Positions 42,680 to 50,311 of a DNA stretch of 64,000 nucleotides are shown here, piece after piece (the stretch's first letter is position 1; each line of letters opens with the position of its first letter). The translations under genes were made by a program, and so were the position numbers. This stretch comes from Natronorubrum halalkaliphilum (lineage in GTDB: Archaea; Halobacteriota; Halobacteria; Halobacteriales; Natrialbaceae). The stretch spans positions 1 through 64,000 of the forward strand of contig NZ_WUYX01000060.1 in NCBI RefSeq assembly GCF_009834785.1. Reading direction: 5' to 3'. The notes beneath the pieces are model-generated. The model was given only the letters and a program-made list of their open reading frames with translations. It made no database searches and was not told the DNA's origin.

Positions 42680-43186
42680 ATGTTCCCCGAAACGCTCGAG
42701 ACCGACTTGCTCGTCCGAGGACGGTTCGATCACGATCGCGTGGACGGCTACGAACTGTAAGCCACGAGCAACTGAGCGGCGCAGAAGACAGCTGAAACGA
42801 CCGCGAAGCGCCGCAGTATGCTATTACGATCGGCGACAAGCTTGCGAGCTACACCGAGTTGTTCCTCGAGTGGGTCCGGGAAACGGGACGGATCGGGTTC
42901 GTACTCGGCAAGCCATACTGGATGGGGAACAGCTACGCGGGCGAGTGTGCGATCGCACCGACTGGGCTCGCATTCGATCGTCTCGAGATCGAGGTCGTCG
43001 CGATCAGCAATGAGGGGAAACGGCCGCTGGCGGGGGATAGAGACGTTCACCGAGGATATCGGAAGGCAGAACCACGACCGTCTTCGAAGCTGGGCGCCGA
43101 TCGGTGACGAGATTGTTGATCACCAGCGGTACACCATCACGCGGACGGGAACGGAGTTTCCCCACGGGAGAAAAGAGGCCAAATGA
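42680..43186 (+). pseudogene. Decayed gene with frameshifts, family unknown
   Basis: Three coding-like stretches lie on the plus strand. 42680-42760 reads MFPETLETDLLVRGRF to a stop. About 42796-43025 is in another frame and has strong third-position GC (KLASYTELFLEWVRE, GFVLGKPYWMGNSYAGECA). About 43030-43186 returns to the first frame (TFTEDIGRQNHDRLRSWAPI, GDEIVDHQRYTITRTGTEF). Together they look like one gene of about 150 codons broken by an early stop and a second frameshift. I do not recognise the family. The minus ORF over the same bases shows no comparable codon bias. Confidence 0.45.
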
Positions 43187-43189
43187 GCG

Positions 43190-44248
43190 TCACTCGTTCG
43201 TCGGCTCGAGCCCGGGTCGCCGTCGCCGCCGTCGATCCTCGAGGAGTCGTCGACAGCGCGTTCCCGGCCCGCCCTCGATCGGCCACCCCTGCGTCCGCCA
43301 GACCGGCGGCTCGGGCTCGAACTCGGGGCAGTTCCCGGAACACTCGGCGGCCGTTTGACACCGCCCTTTCGCACCGCAGTAGGGGCGCAACTGGCTGCCG
43401 TCTCGAGCGCGCAACTCGAAGTGACGGCAGTCGGGACGCATGGTATCGACGAACGAGCGCCAGCCGCGTTCGTAGGCGCGTTCGGCGATGGCGAGGCGCG
43501 TCTCGGCTTTCGTTTCCGGATCGACGTACTCGAACCGAGCCGCGGACCCGTCTCGCTCGCCGCCGGCGGGTCGCTCGAGAATGCGCGTTCCGGGCTCCTC
43601 GACCGCGAGCGTTCGAGGGTACCACTCGACCGACCCCTCGAGGGATTCGGGCTCGAGCGCGAGGATTCCCGCCTCGACGGGCAGCCCCTCGAACAGCGCG
43701 GGTTCGACGGCGTCGCCCGTCTCGCGGGTGGCCACCCAGACCTCGTCGGCCAGCCCCACCGCGACGTCGTACTCGAGTTGCGAGCCGAGCGCGCGGGCCG
43801 CGCTGCCGTCGAGATCCGGCTTGTTCTCGATCGCGACGATTCGTTCGAGCCAGTCGGGATAGGGCCACTTTCGGCGGATCTCGATGCGATTACTGTTCTT
43901 TCGGGTCTCGAGGATGTCACGGTCGTCGGCCCGATGAATCGCCTCGCGGACGTAGCGCCACGGGTAGCCGGGATCCGGGAGACAATCGCGGTAGTACGAC
44001 CATTCGTCGGGGGCGTTCCGGACGATGTGGAGGAGGTCGCCATCGAGTCGATCCGCGCCGAATTTCGCTCGTTCGAGGAGGGCGTCGGGGTCGCACTCGA
44101 GGACGATGGTATCCCATCGGCGTCGTTTGGTGCCGAGTTGGCGAGCGACGAGGACGGCAGCGTCGCCGGCCGATCCGTCGGGCGACCACTCGCGTTCAGC
44201 CCAGCGACAGGTCCGGAGTTCGAATCCGAACTCGGCAGTGTGGTCCAC
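43190..44248 (-). CDS. DUF5787 family protein
   Basis: 352 residues from a GTG start. Recognisable parts: FGFELRTCRWAEREWSPD, DTIVLECDPDALLERAKFG, WPYPDWLERIVAIENKPDLDGSAARALGSQLEYDVAVGLADEVWVATRE, and C-terminal CRHFELRARDGSQLRPYCGAKGRCQTAAECSGNCPEF with five Cys and one His. The central IENKPD region resembles a PD-(D/E)xK nuclease core (Glu-x-Lys next to Asp), so a nuclease role is possible; this is inference. GTG at 44248 is preferred because TTTTAC (minus, 44272-44277) is about 26 bases upstream, which gives a leaderless start. Confidence 0.75.
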   Translation of the reverse strand: MDHTAEFGFELRTCRWAEREWSPDGSAGDAAVLVARQLGTKRRRWDTIVLECDPDALLERAKFGADRLDGDLLHIVRNAPDEWSYYRDCLPDPGYPWRYVREAIHRADDRDILETRKNSNRIEIRRKWPYPDWLERIVAIENKPDLDGSAARALGSQLEYDVAVGLADEVWVATRETGDAVEPALFEGLPVEAGILALEPESLEGSVEWYPRTLAVEEPGTRILERPAGGERDGSAARFEYVDPETKAETRLAIAERAYERGWRSFVDTMRPDCRHFELRARDGSQLRPYCGAKGRCQTAAECSGNCPEFEPEPPVWRTQGWPIEGGPGTRCRRLLEDRRRRRRPGLEPTNE

Positions 44249-44419
44249 GGAAGACGTTCGTAGCGAGCGAGTAAAAGCGCTACTCGATAGGTCGTGGTCG
44301 ACCCCCAACCGGGGCGGGTTGCCATCGTAGCCACTGACAGGCAGTGGATACTTGAGCGGACGATAGCTGGGGGTCTGTGGTACACAGGCTCGGTTAGGAC
44401 GATAGTCGAGCGACCTGCG

Positions 44420-45175
44420 TCAATCGTCCACCGAAACAGGCGTGTCTGCGGGACCTACAGTCGTCGTTTCCATTTTCGTGGGTAGCGTTCCAGCGATCGA
44501 GCGTCCGAGGAACCGGCAACTAACGAGTCCGACGAAAAAGAGCATCGGCGGGACCGCGACCGCGCCGAGGACCGTCAGGAGGGCCGCCGCGACGAGGATC
44601 GGAACCACCAGCGCCACGACCTGGAACGCGGCCATCGCGAGGAAGTAGTCGCCACTCGAGACGACGGGCCACAACGCCCTCCGGTCGAACGACGCGCGAA
44701 TCGATCCCGTCGCCGCGTACTGTGCTAACGCCGCCGGCAGGACGTAATAAAGCAGCAGTGTCGCGCCGATAATACTGAACGCGAACAGAGCAGCGAGCAG
44801 CGCTGCGATGGCGCTAAGTCCCCAGATTAGGTCCTCGTTTCCGCCGACCAGCGGTGCCAGCCCGGCGAGCCCGTAGTAGCCACCCACGCCGACTGCAAAC
44901 GCCAGCACGGCCCCAGCCAGCAGCGGGACGAGCAGATACGCGAGGGCGATCGCCAAACCGGCTGTACCCGTCGCGAGGAGCGATCCCCAGTCGTCGAATG
45001 CGGGGAGTTCGTCCGCGCCACGGAGAGCCGTCTCGAGGGTGCGAACGTAGTAGCCGACGAGCGCGACCAGTGGAACGACGAGAATCGCGCCGAGGACGAG
45101 GGCGCTGCCGATGAGCGTCCGCTTGCGCCAACCGCTGCGGCCCGGCGACGAACGCGCGTCCTCGACGGGGTGCAT
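44420..45175 (-). CDS. DUF4013-like membrane protein
   Basis: 251 residues. Six hydrophobic segments follow a basic start. The loop ALRGADELPAFDDWGSLLATG is characteristic of the DUF4013 group, and SFDRRALWPVVSSGDYFLAMAAFQ appears between later helices. The function is unknown. The start used is the Met at 45175; the frame goes seven codons further, to 45196. It is separated from repeat copy 5 by about 135 bases. Confidence 0.75.
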   Translation of the reverse strand: MHPVEDARSSPGRSGWRKRTLIGSALVLGAILVVPLVALVGYYVRTLETALRGADELPAFDDWGSLLATGTAGLAIALAYLLVPLLAGAVLAFAVGVGGYYGLAGLAPLVGGNEDLIWGLSAIAALLAALFAFSIIGATLLLYYVLPAALAQYAATGSIRASFDRRALWPVVSSGDYFLAMAAFQVVALVVPILVAAALLTVLGAVAVPPMLFFVGLVSCRFLGRSIAGTLPTKMETTTVGPADTPVSVDD

Positions 45176-45483
45176 CTGTGTCGGCCGTACGGTCACGCGG
45201 TCACCCGATAAAGTTGCTGGCGGCGACCGAGACCCGTCCGACTATCGAGCGAGATTGGAAACCCCATCGGAGACCGCCGAAGAGCCGATCTCGTCGGAGA
45301 GACGGAGTCATACGGTTTGCTGTAACGATGTACCGGTGGGACCGCAAGCCATCCTGCGGTCCCAGCGGAAATGACTGAGAGCAGACAGTATCAAACGACG
45401 CGACGCCGTAAATCGACAGTCGATACGCTGTGGGATGGCGTTCGTCGCGAATCGACTCCGACTGCAAGACGAGCGTCGGCGGC
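45176..45483. other. Intergenic region with repeat copy 5
   Basis: This spacer of about 300 bases upstream of the DUF4013-like gene contains the divergent repeat copy 5 in its middle. No ORF with good coding signs is present. The right end is the 3' end of the Nudix gene, transcribed leftwards. Confidence 0.6.
45310..45391 (+). repeat. 82-bp palindromic intergenic element, copy 5 (divergent stem)
   Basis: The length is exactly 82 and the left flank (ATACGGTTTGCTGTAACGAT) matches flank B of copy 1 closely. The core is different in sequence: arms ACCGGTGGGACCG and CGGTCCCAGCGGA pair at 11 of 13 positions, around CAAGCCATCCTG. The right flank ends CAGTAT and is degenerate. The bounding bases are C on both sides. 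Pairing is kept although the sequence has changed. Confidence 0.75.
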
Positions 45484-45921
45484 CTACTCTTCTGCCTCCT
45501 GCTCGTGTTCGTCTAAGAATCCGTGAGCCTGCTCGAGTATTTCGCGCGGACCGTCCTGTGTGACGGTGTTTACCGCCTGTTCGTAGTCGCGCCACTGGAG
45601 GTCGCGGTGTTCGTTTGAGAGTTCCGCGCTCGCTTCGAACGATTTCGCAATAAAGAGGTGAACGGTCTTGTGGATCGTCGTGCCGTTCGCCTCGAAGACG
45701 TAGTTGTAGTCCTCGCGAAAGCCGTCGAGTAGTCGGAACTGATCGATACCTGCCTCTTCCTTTATTTCGCGGATCGCCGTCTGTTGTAGCTCTTCATCTC
45801 CTTCGACACCGCCCTTGGGGAACTCCCAATCGCCTGGGCGGCTCTTGAGTAGAAGATACTCGCGCCGGCCCCGCGTATCGCGGAAGAGGATCGCGCCTGC
45901 GCTCGTAGCTTCGACTGCCAT
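45484..45921 (-). CDS. Nudix hydrolase, diadenosine tetraphosphatase type
   Basis: 145 residues. The Nudix box is GGVEGDEELQQTAIREIKEEAGI (about 38-60), matching G(x5)E(x7)REUxEExGU. SAGAILFRDTRGRREYLLLKSRPGDWEFPKGG is the N-terminal sheet of the asymmetric bis(5'-nucleosyl)-tetraphosphatase subgroup. It would hydrolyse Ap4A or a related nucleotide in the cytoplasm. The upstream frame extends to 46059; the start at 45921 fits the family. Confidence 0.88.
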   Translation of the reverse strand: MAVEATSAGAILFRDTRGRREYLLLKSRPGDWEFPKGGVEGDEELQQTAIREIKEEAGIDQFRLLDGFREDYNYVFEANGTTIHKTVHLFIAKSFEASAELSNEHRDLQWRDYEQAVNTVTQDGPREILEQAHGFLDEHEQEAEE

Positions 45922-46107
45922 TAAGTGGATTAATAGATGCGACGTTAAGAGAATATCGGACTGTTCGTCCAGTCTATACGGAATTTGCCGTACCGATTGC
46001 GACGACAGTACCGGTCGAAACCCGAAATACGTTCCTTGAAGCCGGATTCGCGGCCCCATCTCAGCAAGCTTTTACGCCCCGGCCGTTGACGATTGGACAA
46101 TACATCC

Positions 46108-46443
46108 ATGACCTTCGTTACCCGGCTCACGCTGCAGAGCGGCGATCGAGCCGCCCTCGACGGCATTGTCGAAGACATCAAAGAAAACGCCGAGCGCAAG
46201 GGTGCCGCCCTGAAAGGTCCCCACTCCCACCCGCCCGAGAAGCTCTCGGTCCCCCAGCAGTGTCGGCTTCACGCGGACGACGACCGCCAGTTTTCCTCGT
46301 GGAACTACACGGTCTTCACCCGCGAACTCGAGATTCACGGTCACGATAATCTCGCGCGCAACATCGCCCAGCAGAGTTTCCCGGATTCGGTCCACATCGA
46401 GGCGGAAGTCGAGCAGATCCACGGCGCGGGTCGTGGGAACTGA
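46108..46443 (+). CDS. Ribosomal protein S10-like (uS10/mL48 family) protein
   Basis: 111 residues. MTFVTRLTLQSGDRAALDGIVEDIKENAERKGAALKGPHSHPPEKLSVPQQCRL follows the S10 fold, where residues around KGPHSHPPEK match the S10 loop. The later YTVFTRELEIHGHDNLARNI also fits. It is longer or more divergent than standard archaeal S10, so it is most likely a paralogue of unknown role. The Met at 46108 is preferred over the five-residue longer one. Confidence 0.75.
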   Translation: MTFVTRLTLQSGDRAALDGIVEDIKENAERKGAALKGPHSHPPEKLSVPQQCRLHADDDRQFSSWNYTVFTRELEIHGHDNLARNIAQQSFPDSVHIEAEVEQIHGAGRGN

Positions 46444-46535
46444 CTCTTCGCTCTCTCGTTGTGTCTGTTAGCTGATACACGACGTACGCCGCCGCGGTCG
46501 GTACCATTTTCACCACCCGAGACGAGAGTCAGGGT

Positions 46536-47816
46536 ATGAGTACGGACGACTTGATCTCGGTTCGCCGAGATCTTCACCGCAGACCCGAACCCGCCTGGCG
46601 AGAGTTTTACACGACCGCACGAATCGTCGAAGAACTCGAGGCGCGCCTGGGCGACGATCTCGACGAACTCCACATCGGCCCCGACGCTATCGCGGGCGAC
46701 CACCGGATGGCCGTCCCCGGCGACGCCGAACTGACCGCGTGGTACGAGCAGGCCCGCGAGGCTGGAGCGGACGAGGAGATCCTCGAATCGCTCGAGGGCG
46801 GTTACACGGGTGCGGTGGCGGTCCTCGAACGCGGCGAGGGACCGACGGTCGGGCTCCGAGTCGATATCGACGGCCTCCCGCGTGCGGAGAGCGAGGATCC
46901 CGACCACGTTCCCGCCGCGGAAGGCTTCCGCTCAGAACACGAGGGCGCGATGCACGCCTGCGGTCACGACGCCCACGCAACCATCGGGATCGGCGTGCTC
47001 GAGCAGGTCGCGGAGAGCGACTTTTCGGGAACGCTGAAGGTGTTCTTCCAGCCCGCCGAGGAGGTCGTCGGCGGTGGGAAATCGATGGCCAAGGGGGAAC
47101 ACATACAGGACGTCGACTATCTGCTCGCGGCTCACATCGGACTCGACCACCCGACCGGCGAAGTCGTGGCGGGCATCGACGGCTTCCTCGCGGTCAAACA
47201 CCTCGAGGCGGAGTTCACCGGCGAACCCGCTCACGCGGGCGGCCACCCCGAGCAAGGCCGCAACGCCGTCCAGGCGATGGCGACGGCCGTGCAAAACCTC
47301 TACGGGATTCCGCGGCACAACGACGGCAAAACGCGGGTCAACGCGGGGATCGCGGAAGGTGGCAGCGCCGCTAACGTCATCCCGGAAGAGGCGCGCATTC
47401 TCGCCGAAGTTCGCGGTGAAACGACCGAACTGATGGAGTACATGGACTCCAAGGCGCGCCACGTGATTCGGAGCGCCGCCGACATGCACGAGTGCGAGGT
47501 CGAGTTCGGGACGGGTGCGGAGGCTCCGAGCGCGACGAGCGACCAGGAACTCGTCTCGATCGTCGCCGACGTCGCGGGGGCGACCGCCGGCGTCGAAAGC
47601 GTCCTCGAGCGCGACGAACTCGGCGGCAGCGAGGACGCGACCTTCCTGATGCAGACGGTCCAGGAAAACGGCGGGAAAGCCTGTTACGTCGGCGTCGGCA
47701 CGGACCATCCCGGCGGCCACCACACCGCAACCTTCGACGTGGACGAGCCGAGTATCGGCCACGGCATCGACGTCCTCGCCGGTGCGATCGATCGGATCAG
47801 CCACGAACAGAGCTGA
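46536..47816 (+). CDS. M20 family amidohydrolase
   Basis: 426 residues. RRDLHRRPEPAWREFYTTARIVEEL is the start of the amidohydrolase family. HACGHDAHATIGIGVLEQ (about 144-161) gives metal ligands, FFQPAEEVVGGGKSM the catalytic Glu pair, and FTGEPAHAGGHPEQGRNAVQAMATAV the lid domain. The C-terminal YVGVGTDHPGGHHTATFDVDE brings the last His. The enzyme cleaves N-acyl amino acids or similar amides with two metal ions. It is monocistronic. Confidence 0.9.
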   Translation: MSTDDLISVRRDLHRRPEPAWREFYTTARIVEELEARLGDDLDELHIGPDAIAGDHRMAVPGDAELTAWYEQAREAGADEEILESLEGGYTGAVAVLERGEGPTVGLRVDIDGLPRAESEDPDHVPAAEGFRSEHEGAMHACGHDAHATIGIGVLEQVAESDFSGTLKVFFQPAEEVVGGGKSMAKGEHIQDVDYLLAAHIGLDHPTGEVVAGIDGFLAVKHLEAEFTGEPAHAGGHPEQGRNAVQAMATAVQNLYGIPRHNDGKTRVNAGIAEGGSAANVIPEEARILAEVRGETTELMEYMDSKARHVIRSAADMHECEVEFGTGAEAPSATSDQELVSIVADVAGATAGVESVLERDELGGSEDATFLMQTVQENGGKACYVGVGTDHPGGHHTATFDVDEPSIGHGIDVLAGAIDRISHEQS

Positions 47817-47944
47817 TCGGCCCGTTTTGCGATGAGGCTCGGTGTCGGCAGGATCCGTAGCCGATTCCTCCGCGGACACGCAGACGTGACAGTGAAGCGA
47901 TTATATACGATGAGGCTGTAGTCGGGAGCAACTCGGTCGACCCC

Positions 47945-49192
47945 ATGCGAGGATCCTCCACCCGCCGCGTCCGATTCGGACTCTGGGCCCGTATGCTCGT
48001 GGCCAGCACGATCTTGCTCGCCGCGTTACTAATCCTGCTCGTCGTCGAGTTCCTGTTCGTTATGCTGCTCGGGGGACTCGTCTACTGGGCCGCACTCGGG
48101 ACGGTTCTCCCCGCCCTCGGCTCGGTCCCGACGCTCGCAGCGATCGTCGGCGTCGCTTGCTATCTCGCGGTGCTTTTCGCGGGCTTCCACGCGTTCCGGG
48201 TGGCTCACAGGGACGACCTCGAGTACGACATCGATACCGTCGCGTCGGAACTGGGAACGGCGCTCGAGTCCGTTCGTCGACGGCTGAGTCCTCGAGCACT
48301 CGTCGGGATCGGCGGCGTGCTGCTCGCACTCGTCGTCGCGAGTCGTTGGCTCGTCGAGTCGGTGGGCGTCGAACTGTATATCCTGCCCCTTCCGGTCGTC
48401 GCGAGCCTGGTCGTCGTCGGGTCGCACTTCGTACATACCGTTCGGTCCGAACTGACCGGCGACGTCGCCGTGCTTCGCACGCTCGACGACTCGGTCGACC
48501 TCTCGGACGATCTCGAACGGGATCCTGAACTCGCGGACGTTCGTCGCCGCGTCGACCGACTGGCACAGCAGGCCGGGGTCCCGACGCCGACGGTCAAAAT
48601 CGCCGTGACGCGAACGCCCACGGCGCTCACGGTTGGCTACCGGCCCGCGACGTCGACGATCATCCTTTCCCGCGGGTTGGTCAAAGAACTCGATTCCCGA
48701 GAGCTCGAGGCAGTACTGGCCCACGAACTCGCACACGTCGCCAATCGCGACGCTGCGGTCATGTCGGTGATGACCGTTCCGGCGGCGAAAGCCGAGGCGT
48801 TCATCGAGCGGTACGACGGCGGCGGCTACCTCGAACTGCTCGCGTTCGCGCTGCAGGCCCTTTCGCGCTGGTGTGTGATCGTCGTCGCTCGTTACCGGGA
48901 GTACGCCGCCGACGACGGGGCCGTCGCGATTACAGGCGATTCGACGGCGCTTGCGAGCGCGCTCGAGACGCTCGACCGGTCGGTCGCCAGGCGACCCGTG
49001 CGTGATCTGCGACGCCACCGCACCGCGGCCGCGTTCTCGATCGTGCCGCCGCCGTGGGAGGAACACCGATTTTTCAACCGCTCGAGGCGATTCGTGGCGC
49101 GACGGCTACTCGGAACGCATCCACCAACAAAAAAGCGGATCGAACGGCTGCGATTCGAGACGCCGGATTCGGCGGCGGCCGGCGATCAGTAG
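47945..49192 (+). CDS. HtpX-like M48 membrane metalloprotease
   Basis: 415 residues. Four N-terminal helices in pairs (about 18-60, 65-85, 115-150) precede a cytoplasmic domain with VLAHELAHVANRDAAVM, the HExxH zinc site, and YREYAADDGAVAITGDSTALASALETL, the third ligand region (Glu). The family degrades damaged membrane proteins. The C-terminus TKKRIERLRFE is typical. The gene overlaps the convergent DUF4397 gene by seven bases at the 3' end. Confidence 0.9.
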   Translation: MRGSSTRRVRFGLWARMLVASTILLAALLILLVVEFLFVMLLGGLVYWAALGTVLPALGSVPTLAAIVGVACYLAVLFAGFHAFRVAHRDDLEYDIDTVASELGTALESVRRRLSPRALVGIGGVLLALVVASRWLVESVGVELYILPLPVVASLVVVGSHFVHTVRSELTGDVAVLRTLDDSVDLSDDLERDPELADVRRRVDRLAQQAGVPTPTVKIAVTRTPTALTVGYRPATSTIILSRGLVKELDSRELEAVLAHELAHVANRDAAVMSVMTVPAAKAEAFIERYDGGGYLELLAFALQALSRWCVIVVARYREYAADDGAVAITGDSTALASALETLDRSVARRPVRDLRRHRTAAAFSIVPPPWEEHRFFNRSRRFVARRLLGTHPPTKKRIERLRFETPDSAAAGDQ

Positions 49193-50106
49193 CCGTCGTC
49201 TTCGTCGGCGTGTTCGTCGTCGTGCTTGTCGTCCTCGTAATCGTCGTCGTGCTTGTCGTCCTCGTAATCGTCGTCGTGCTTGTCGTCGTCCATCTCACCG
49301 TCGTGTTCGTCCATCTCGTTATCGACGACGACTTCGAGGTCGAACGGCTCGTCAGCGGGAGCCGTCTCGGGCTCGAGGTAGCCGACCGCGAAGGCCGAGT
49401 AAACGGTTCCGGCGACGGGTTCGACGTCGAACGTCGCGACGACGTCGCCGTCGTTGTCCTCGGTCGCGGGGCGGACCTCGAGGGTGTACGCGTCAGGGGG
49501 AACCTCGACGGCCGCGGCGTCGCCGAAGGCGGCGTCCTCGAACAGCACCGTCTCGCCGTCGCCCGCGGTGACGTCGACGGCGGGGGCGTCGGGCGAGGCG
49601 TGGACGAGGCGGACCCGCGCGTTCTCGCCGGGGTCGCTCAAGTCGTCCTCGAGGACGGCCGGCGCGAACGGCTGGTTCTCCTCGGCGAGTTCGCCCAGAG
49701 CGGCGATCGTGAAGTCGCCGTCGCCGACCTCGATTGCGTCGTCGAAGACGACGGTGTCGGCGTCGCCCGCGGCCGTGATCATCACGTCGTACGTCTCGGG
49801 TGGAAGCTCGAGGTAGTCGCTGACCGCGCGGTAGGGGACGTCCTCGAGGACGGGGTCGCCGTCGACCCAGACGTCGACGTTCGGCGCGTCGGGGGAGAGG
49901 TGAGCGACCCGGACGCCCGCCTGGTGGTCGTCCATCTCGTCGGCGTATTCGTCGTCGCTGTGCTCGTCATCGTCGTATCCGTTGTCGGCGTGGTCGCCCG
50001 TATCGTCGTCCGCTGCGTCGTCGCCGCCCAAGCAACCCGCAACTGCGATGACCCCGGTCGTGCCGATCAGTGACAGTGCACGTCGGCGTGTGTGGTTTTC
50101 TACCAT
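49186..50106 (-). CDS. DUF4397 domain protein with Tat lipoprotein signal and acidic repeats
   Basis: 306 residues. RRRALSLIGTTGVIAVAGC is the twin-arginine signal and lipobox. The linker is Asp/Glu/His-rich. Two DUF4397-type repeats follow: RVAHLSPDAPNVDVWVDGDPVLEDVPYRAVSDYLELPPETYDVMI and RLVHASPDAPAVDV. DUF4397 is an extracellular beta domain of unknown function. The C-terminal tail is DDKHDDDYE repeated, coded by a 27-base tandem repeat. The region upstream (50107-50311) is AT-rich, with promoter-like sequence. Confidence 0.85.
   Translation of the reverse strand: MVENHTRRRALSLIGTTGVIAVAGCLGGDDAADDDTGDHADNGYDDDEHSDDEYADEMDDHQAGVRVAHLSPDAPNVDVWVDGDPVLEDVPYRAVSDYLELPPETYDVMITAAGDADTVVFDDAIEVGDGDFTIAALGELAEENQPFAPAVLEDDLSDPGENARVRLVHASPDAPAVDVTAGDGETVLFEDAAFGDAAAVEVPPDAYTLEVRPATEDNDGDVVATFDVEPVAGTVYSAFAVGYLEPETAPADEPFDLEVVVDNEMDEHDGEMDDDKHDDDYEDDKHDDDYEDDKHDDEHADEDDGY
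49216..49287 (-). repeat. 27-bp tandem repeat in DUF4397 tail
   Basis: Units at 49216-49242 and 49243-49269 are the same, and a third partial unit runs to 49287. In the minus frame they code for DDKHDDDYE-like repeats. The unit of 27 is divisible by three, so copy number can change without frameshift. Confidence 0.85.
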
Positions 50107-50311
50107 CAACACGATACAAGCAGACGACAGAAATAGCGATATGCCCTAACTGAGTAGGTTTTTGGCCAAAATGTATTTATGTCATGAGTTGATTGATATC
50201 GGAATACAGCCCGAAGGTGATTTTAATTGTCATTTTCGAGGGACAACGCGATCGGGCCAGTGTCGTGAACGCGCAAGACCACAGAGTAAAATTTCTGTGT
50301 GAATTTCGGCG

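Noticed and set aside
42748-43050. Minus ORF of 100 codons in the pseudogene region
   Set aside because: Codon bias favours the plus-strand fragments, and no motif is present.
45332-45362. T-box-like string GGTGGGACCGC within repeat copy 5
   Set aside because: It is the arm of the 82-bp palindrome and not upstream of an amino-acid gene; similarity is incidental.
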